Assembly (NCBI GenBank): GCA_002448815.1 | Contig: DKAJ01000001.1 | Span: 62,001 to 126,000, forward strand | Reading direction: 5' to 3' | Source: Micavibrio sp. UBA6929 | GTDB taxonomy: Bacteria > Pseudomonadota > Alphaproteobacteria > Micavibrionales > Micavibrionaceae | DNA length: 64,000 nt | Shown here: positions 59,849 through 64,000 of the stretch, piece by piece | Layout: each line of letters starts with the position of its first letter | How positions within the stretch are numbered: position 1 is the first letter of the stretch | Position numbers and translations under genes: made by a program | Notes under the pieces: model-generated | Seen by the model: the letters and a program-made list of their open reading frames with translations, nothing else | Database searches by the model: none | What the model was told of the DNA's origin: nothing

Positions 59849-61252
59849 ATGTTTGATTTAAACGGTATTCGCGGTGTGACCTCAGATAGTCGCGCCGTAA
59901 AGGACGGCTACGTATTTGCTGCGATTGCGGGTGCGCACCATGATGGTCACGATTATATCGATGCGGCGATCAAGCAAGGCGCAAGTGCAATTTTGTCAGA
60001 TCGTGATCTGGTGTTGCCGGGCGGTGTGCGTTTAATCAAGGTCGATAATCCCCGCCGCGCCTTGGCGCAAATGGCGGCGCAATTCTATCAAGGCGCGCAA
60101 CCTGAAACGGTTGTGGCGGTGACGGGGACAAACGGCAAAAGCTCTGTCGTGACCTTTGCGGAGCAATTATGGCAGTGTCAGGGGTTAAATGCGCGCAGCC
60201 TTGGCACAATTAATGCCAAGCTGACGTCGCCAGATCCTGTGAGCTTGCATCAAACACTGGCGGACTTGCATGAGGAAGGCGTGACGCATCTTGCGCTTGA
60301 GGCATCTAGCCACGGGTTGGATCAGTGCCGTATTGATGGTGTGCGCTTATCTGCGGCTGGGTATACTAATTTGTCGCGCGATCATTTGGATTACCATGCA
60401 ACAATGGAGGAGTATTTTCAGGCCAAAGCGCGCCTGTTTTCTGAGTGCTTGCCACATGACGGCGTTGCGGTTGTGAATATGGATGACCCGTATGGCGCGC
60501 GCATTGTCGCGCAAAGCAATGCGCCGTGTTTGACCTATGGTTATGATGGAGAGCATCTGCGTATCCTTGAGGTTGAGCCTGTTGGTGCAGGCTCAGAGGT
60601 GCGCCTGGATATGTTTGGTCAAGAATATCAGGTCTTTGTGCCATTGATTGGCGCGTTTCAAATATCAAATCTATTATGTGCGGCGGGGTTGACGTTGCAA
60701 ACAGTGAAACCTGCGCGCAAGGATGTCGATGGTTTGGTTCAGGCCTTTGCGAAAATTAAGCCTGTAAAAGGGCGTTTGCAACATGTGGCGGGGCATCCCG
60801 CAGGAGCGGATATTTATATTGATTATGCGCACACGCCAGATGCGCTTGATACTGTTTTAAAGGCCGTGCGCCCCCATGTAAAAGGGCGATTGGTATGTGT
60901 TTTTGGCTGTGGCGGTGACCGCGATAAAGGTAAGCGTCCCTTGATGGGGAGCGTGGCTGCGAATCGGTGTGATACAGTTATTGTTACAGATGACAACCCT
61001 AGAAATGAAAAAGCCGTGGATATCCGAAAACAGATCCTAGCGCCAATAAAAGACGTCATGCATAATGAAAATGTCTTCGAAATTGGTGACCGCGCCGCGG
61101 CTATCGATTTTTCCATTAAACAATTAAAACAAGGTGATGTTCTCGTGATTGCCGGCAAAGGTCACGAAAGCGGCCAGATTCTGGCTGGTGAAGTGATTCC
61201 GTTCGATGATTACGAGGAGGCTGCAAACGCGATAGAAAAGATAAAAGGCTAA
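59849..61252 (+). CDS. murE: UDP-MurNAc-tripeptide synthetase, diaminopimelate type
   Basis: Adds meso-diaminopimelate to UDP-MurNAc-L-Ala-D-Glu. The ATP loop GTNGKSS is at 93-99 and the central EASSHGLDQCRI matches the family. The DNPRNE motif (382-387) selects meso-DAP rather than lysine. Length 467 is slightly short but complete. It is 3 bp after ftsI and 6 bp before the murF-like gene. Confidence 0.96.
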   Translation: MFDLNGIRGVTSDSRAVKDGYVFAAIAGAHHDGHDYIDAAIKQGASAILSDRDLVLPGGVRLIKVDNPRRALAQMAAQFYQGAQPETVVAVTGTNGKSSVVTFAEQLWQCQGLNARSLGTINAKLTSPDPVSLHQTLADLHEEGVTHLALEASSHGLDQCRIDGVRLSAAGYTNLSRDHLDYHATMEEYFQAKARLFSECLPHDGVAVVNMDDPYGARIVAQSNAPCLTYGYDGEHLRILEVEPVGAGSEVRLDMFGQEYQVFVPLIGAFQISNLLCAAGLTLQTVKPARKDVDGLVQAFAKIKPVKGRLQHVAGHPAGADIYIDYAHTPDALDTVLKAVRPHVKGRLVCVFGCGGDRDKGKRPLMGSVAANRCDTVIVTDDNPRNEKAVDIRKQILAPIKDVMHNENVFEIGDRAAAIDFSIKQLKQGDVLVIAGKGHESGQILAGEVIPFDDYEEAANAIEKIKG

Positions 61253-61258
61253 AAACAA

Positions 61259-62542
61259 ATGGGTTTAAATGCATTGTGGGTCAGCAACGAAGTTGAAGTG
61301 ATTACCGGAGGGCGATCAACAATGCCGTGGGAGGCTGTTGATCTGACGATCCGTCAAGACGATGTGCGCCCTGGGGATTTGTTCTTTGCCTCAGCAGAAG
61401 ATAACCTTCATCACGTTTTTGAGCTTGGCGCATCTGCTGCTGTTGTAAGCCACGGTATGTCCGTGCCTGCCGATATCGCCGATCAGTATCCATTATTGCA
61501 AGTATCTTGCGTTTACGAGGCTTTGCGCGCCTTAGCCCGCGCTGCCCGTTTTAGAACGCACAGCGTTGTTATTGCCGTTCAAGGTTTTGAGCAGCGCCGC
61601 GCCTTTAGCCGCGCCTTGGGCGCAGTTGCGGATTACTATGAAGGTGGACGTCACCTGTCATCATCTATGGCGGCGATGCCAGAAATTTGCGACTTCAGTA
61701 TCTTTAGTCTATCCCCCGCATTGCAGCCTGATATCGTTGTGATTGATAAGCCCGCAGCTTTGCGCGCGTGTGGTCTGTTTGAAAATATGCCAACCAATGG
61801 CGTGGTTTTGATGAATATGGACGCGCCTGGTGCGCTGGATGTGTTGGCACAGGCAAAGGCCGCGGGGCTCAATAATATTTTGCATTACAGCGAACAAGAC
61901 AAAAACGCGGAAATCTGCGTGATGGATCGATTGCTTGCCAGTAACGGCATGCAGGCAACGTGCCGCATTTTGGGGCGCGAGGTTACAATAAACGCGCCCA
62001 CGCAAAATAATCCAGATATGCCCATGAAGGCGCAAAGCCTGAATATGTTGATGGCGGCGATGGCGGTCGTAAAATTGTCTGATATGCGTCTGCGTGAATG
62101 TGCGCAAGTTATGGCGCGTGCCTATATGGCGTCATCAGATATGTCGCACCCAGATCACCGCGCCGAGCATATGAAATCAATTTCCCTGCTTGGTGTGGGC
62201 GATATGGGCGGTGCGTTCGTGCAAGAGGCCTTGTTCCGCGTAAAGAACATGATCGACACAGGCGTTGGCCGCCGCACGGTTGTGCTTGAGCAAGGCGCGC
62301 CTCATGCGCAGGCACAAGATTTTACACTGCCATCACGCCTTGGCGGTCAGGATGTTGTGTGTGCCACGAAAAAGATTTCTGTTTTTAAAAACGCAAGAAA
62401 CGCGGTTGAGGGATTGATTAAAGGTGTCAAACTACAGCATATTGTACCCGAAGTCCTGACGCCGGGTGATTATGTGGTGTTTAAATCCTCTCCCGATGCG
62501 TCCAGCACAGTCTTCTCAGAAGCACTGCGCGCGGAAGGCTAG
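61259..62542 (+). CDS. MurF-like protein lacking the ATP-binding loop (degenerate MurF)
   Basis: The gene sits where murF belongs, between murE and mraY, and the 427 residues follow the MurF architecture. The start LWVSNEVEVITGGRST and GDLFFASAEDN match the N-terminal domain, ENMPTNGVVLMNMD matches the middle, and the C-terminal end GDYVVFKSSPDASS is in register with VKGS. But the Walker loop G-x-x-GKT/S, expected near 106-115, reads AVQGFEQRRAF. The E-x-GAN/H and AHLxxFGS motifs are also gone. It should not bind ATP or ligate D-Ala-D-Ala in the known way. Whether a true murF lies elsewhere is unknown. Confidence 0.8.
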   Translation: MGLNALWVSNEVEVITGGRSTMPWEAVDLTIRQDDVRPGDLFFASAEDNLHHVFELGASAAVVSHGMSVPADIADQYPLLQVSCVYEALRALARAARFRTHSVVIAVQGFEQRRAFSRALGAVADYYEGGRHLSSSMAAMPEICDFSIFSLSPALQPDIVVIDKPAALRACGLFENMPTNGVVLMNMDAPGALDVLAQAKAAGLNNILHYSEQDKNAEICVMDRLLASNGMQATCRILGREVTINAPTQNNPDMPMKAQSLNMLMAAMAVVKLSDMRLRECAQVMARAYMASSDMSHPDHRAEHMKSISLLGVGDMGGAFVQEALFRVKNMIDTGVGRRTVVLEQGAPHAQAQDFTLPSRLGGQDVVCATKKISVFKNARNAVEGLIKGVKLQHIVPEVLTPGDYVVFKSSPDASSTVFSEALRAEG

Positions 62543-62588
62543 ATAAATAAAAAAGATAAACTAACCATAGGGTAGGGATGTCTACTGC

Positions 62589-63674
62589 ATGCTGTATAAC
62601 TTGCTAACGCCGCTGGCGGATGAATTTATTGCTTTTAACTTATTTCGTTACTTAACATTTCGCACAGGCGGCGCCATTTTAACGTCACTGGTGATTTGTT
62701 TTATTATTGCGCCGCCAATGATCAGAATGCTGCGCGCGATGCAGGCGGGCGGTCAACCTATTCGCAAAGAAGGCCCTGAAACGCATTTTAAAAAGGCCGG
62801 AACGCCAACAATGGGCGGTTTGATGATTTTGATCTCGGTGGCGATTTCAACATTGCTTTGGTCCGATATTACCAGCCCGTTTATCTGGTATGCGCTGCTG
62901 ATTATGGTGGGTTATGGCTTGATTGGCTTTGCGGATGATTTCTTAAAACTGACCAAACGCAATACCAAGGGGCTTCCAGGGCGTTACAAAATTATTGGTC
63001 AGGTTGGCTTTGGTCTGATTGCCACATGGGGCACGATGAATATTTTACCGCCAGAGCTTGCAACGCATATTACTGTGCCGTTTTTCAAGGATCTGGCGAT
63101 TAATATTGGCTGGCTGTTTCCTGTTTGGGGTTTGTTGGTTGTGGTTGGCGCATCGAACGCGGTGAACCTAACTGATGGTCTTGATGGCTTGGCAATTGTG
63201 CCTGTTGCCATCGCCGCGGCATGTTTCGGGTTGATCGCATATTTGGTTGGTCACGCGGCCTATGCTGGATATTTGGGCATTCCTGCCGTTGCTGGCACAG
63301 GTGAGCTTGCCGTGATTTGCGGCGCGCTGATCGGTGGCGCGATGGGCTTTTTATGGTTTAATGCCCCGCCTGCGATGATTTTTATGGGTGATACAGGTTC
63401 GCTTTCTATGGGTGGCTTATTGGGCGCAATTGCTGTGATGGTCAAGCATGAGATTGTTCTGGCAATTATTGGCGGCCTGTTTGTTTTGGAAACATTGTCT
63501 GTGATTATTCAGGTGACAAGCTTTAAGCTGACAGGCAAGCGCGTCTTCGCGATGGCGCCGCTGCACCATCATTTCGAGAAAAAGGGCTGGTCAGAGCCCA
63601 CAATCGTGATCCGTTTTTGGATTATTGCCGTGATTTTGGCTTTGGTTGGCTTGTCGACGCTAAAATTGCGATAA
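62589..63674 (+). CDS. mraY: Phospho-MurNAc-pentapeptide translocase MraY
   Basis: Links the UDP-MurNAc-pentapeptide to undecaprenyl phosphate in the inner membrane to give lipid I. About ten hydrophobic segments, the Asp-containing GFADDFLKLTKRN and the substrate-binding NAVNLTDGLDGLA are plain, and the HHHFEKKGWSE stretch ends the sequence. Length 361 is normal. It is 46 bp after the murF-like gene and converges on an unknown gene with a 6-bp gap. Confidence 0.97.
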   Translation: MLYNLLTPLADEFIAFNLFRYLTFRTGGAILTSLVICFIIAPPMIRMLRAMQAGGQPIRKEGPETHFKKAGTPTMGGLMILISVAISTLLWSDITSPFIWYALLIMVGYGLIGFADDFLKLTKRNTKGLPGRYKIIGQVGFGLIATWGTMNILPPELATHITVPFFKDLAINIGWLFPVWGLLVVVGASNAVNLTDGLDGLAIVPVAIAAACFGLIAYLVGHAAYAGYLGIPAVAGTGELAVICGALIGGAMGFLWFNAPPAMIFMGDTGSLSMGGLLGAIAVMVKHEIVLAIIGGLFVLETLSVIIQVTSFKLTGKRVFAMAPLHHHFEKKGWSEPTIVIRFWIIAVILALVGLSTLKLR

Positions 63675-63680
63675 ATGATT

Positions 63681-63999
63681 TTAGCGAGGCGCATCAAGGC
63701 GGCGCTCTAGCGGTATGGCGCGTGGGCCGTTATCTTCGAAGATTTCTGTAAGTCCTGATTTTTGCATTATACTGCGTGCCATTTGGCGTGCCTCATCATC
63801 GCGTTCCTTTTCGGGGATACACATGTGCGTAGTCAATAAGCGAAATGAGCGGTCAATGAGATGCTCTTCAATAGCCAGGAGGATTTGGTTTTGCGCTACC
63901 TGATGCGTCGTAGGAAGTTCCATTTTATCAAAAGAGAAGTCATGGTCGCGTTTAACGAGCTTTAAAACCGTTTCTGTCGGGGGCGGGACGATTATATCT
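63681..63999 (-). CDS. Unrecognised protein, 5' end beyond the right edge
   Basis: The reading frame is open from the right edge of the window to a stop at 63681-63683, so the start lies outside; an internal ATG at 63921-63923 would give only 80 residues and is not favoured. The visible 105 residues are soluble and helical, with charged segments (KERDDEARQMARSIM) and a Pro-rich beginning (VPPPTET). No family was recognised. It converges on mraY, where murD would be expected on the plus strand, so the dcw gene run appears to be broken here. Confidence 0.5.
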   Translation of the reverse strand, partial: DIIVPPPTETVLKLVKRDHDFSFDKMELPTTHQVAQNQILLAIEEHLIDRSFRLLTTHMCIPEKERDDEARQMARSIMQKSGLTEIFEDNGPRAIPLERRLDAPR

Positions 64000-64000
64000 T

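Noticed and set aside
1..64000. CRISPR arrays, insertion sequences, integrases and phage genes
   Set aside because: No regular repeat-spacer blocks, transposase or recombinase motifs were seen on either strand; absence is by eye only.

Overview
This window looks like one contiguous chromosomal segment of an alphaproteobacterium with moderate GC, about 50% by eye. The lineage call rests on family content and gene order. The supporting items are a DivL-type kinase with tyrosine at the phospho-acceptor position, an NDUFA12 complex I subunit beside mlaD and a DUF2155 gene, hisZ next to purA, hflK-hflC-degP, a divergent oxyR/ahpC-ahpD locus, and a DAP-type murein cluster. A deep-branching Rhodospirillales or Micavibrio-like lineage is possible but cannot be proven from this stretch. 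There is no insertion sequence, integrase, phage module or CRISPR array, and coding density is high.

Layout. 1-6.7 kb: the end of prmA, then a leftward run ahcY - HD-domain gene - purU - divL. 6.8-9.7 kb: two overlapping small unknown genes, divergent folB/folA, and mrp. 9.7-14.3 kb: hflK-hflC-degP-miaA (membrane and envelope quality control plus tRNA modification). 14.3-18.7 kb: an unknown gene, then ilvB-ilvN-ilvC behind a Leu/Val leader peptide and attenuator. 18.7-25.2 kb: a DMT transporter, a miniature flagellar rod-like protein, a formyltransferase homologue, trhO-oxyR divergent from ahpC-ahpD, and two tiny hydrophobic proteins with their own promoter. 25.4-27.7 kb: tRNA-Arg(CCG), an unknown Cys-containing protein, secE-nusG. 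27.7-33.1 kb: NDUFA12-mlaD-DUF2155, RidA, a response regulator fused to a ruined deaminase, secB, an ATP-grasp ligase, a LysE exporter. 33.1-45.9 kb: LpoA-like lipoprotein divergent from rsmI-yraN-BON lipoprotein-sirB1, then pal-cpoB-tilS-ftsH-glmM-hisZ-purA. 46-55.1 kb: a membrane-anchored pseudokinase with a partner membrane protein, a TPR lipoprotein, ribF, two AEC carriers, ileS. 55.2-64 kb: msrA, AmpD-like amidase, RNase P RNA, then rsmH-ftsL-ftsI-murE-[murF-like]-mraY and an edge-truncated unknown gene.

How it fits together. Most of the window is core physiology: envelope building and division (dcw cluster, pal/cpoB, lpoA-like, mlaD, glmM), protein quality control (hflKC, ftsH, degP, secB, secE), branched-chain amino acid synthesis, peroxide defence and translation.

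The unusual content is a recurring theme of enzyme folds that have lost their catalytic residues: a MurF homologue without its ATP-binding loop exactly where murF belongs, a kinase fold without its HRD and DFG residues joined to a tail anchor, and a receiver domain fused to a deaminase lacking all three zinc ligands. DivL, whose tyrosine is normal for its family, adds a regulator that does not use a phospho-acceptor histidine. These four loci, the ilv attenuator and the small-protein operon are the places most worth a second look. No stretch over 300 bases lacks a gene; the longest spacers (7343-7597, 14822-15062, 25169-25444) are described in individual entries.
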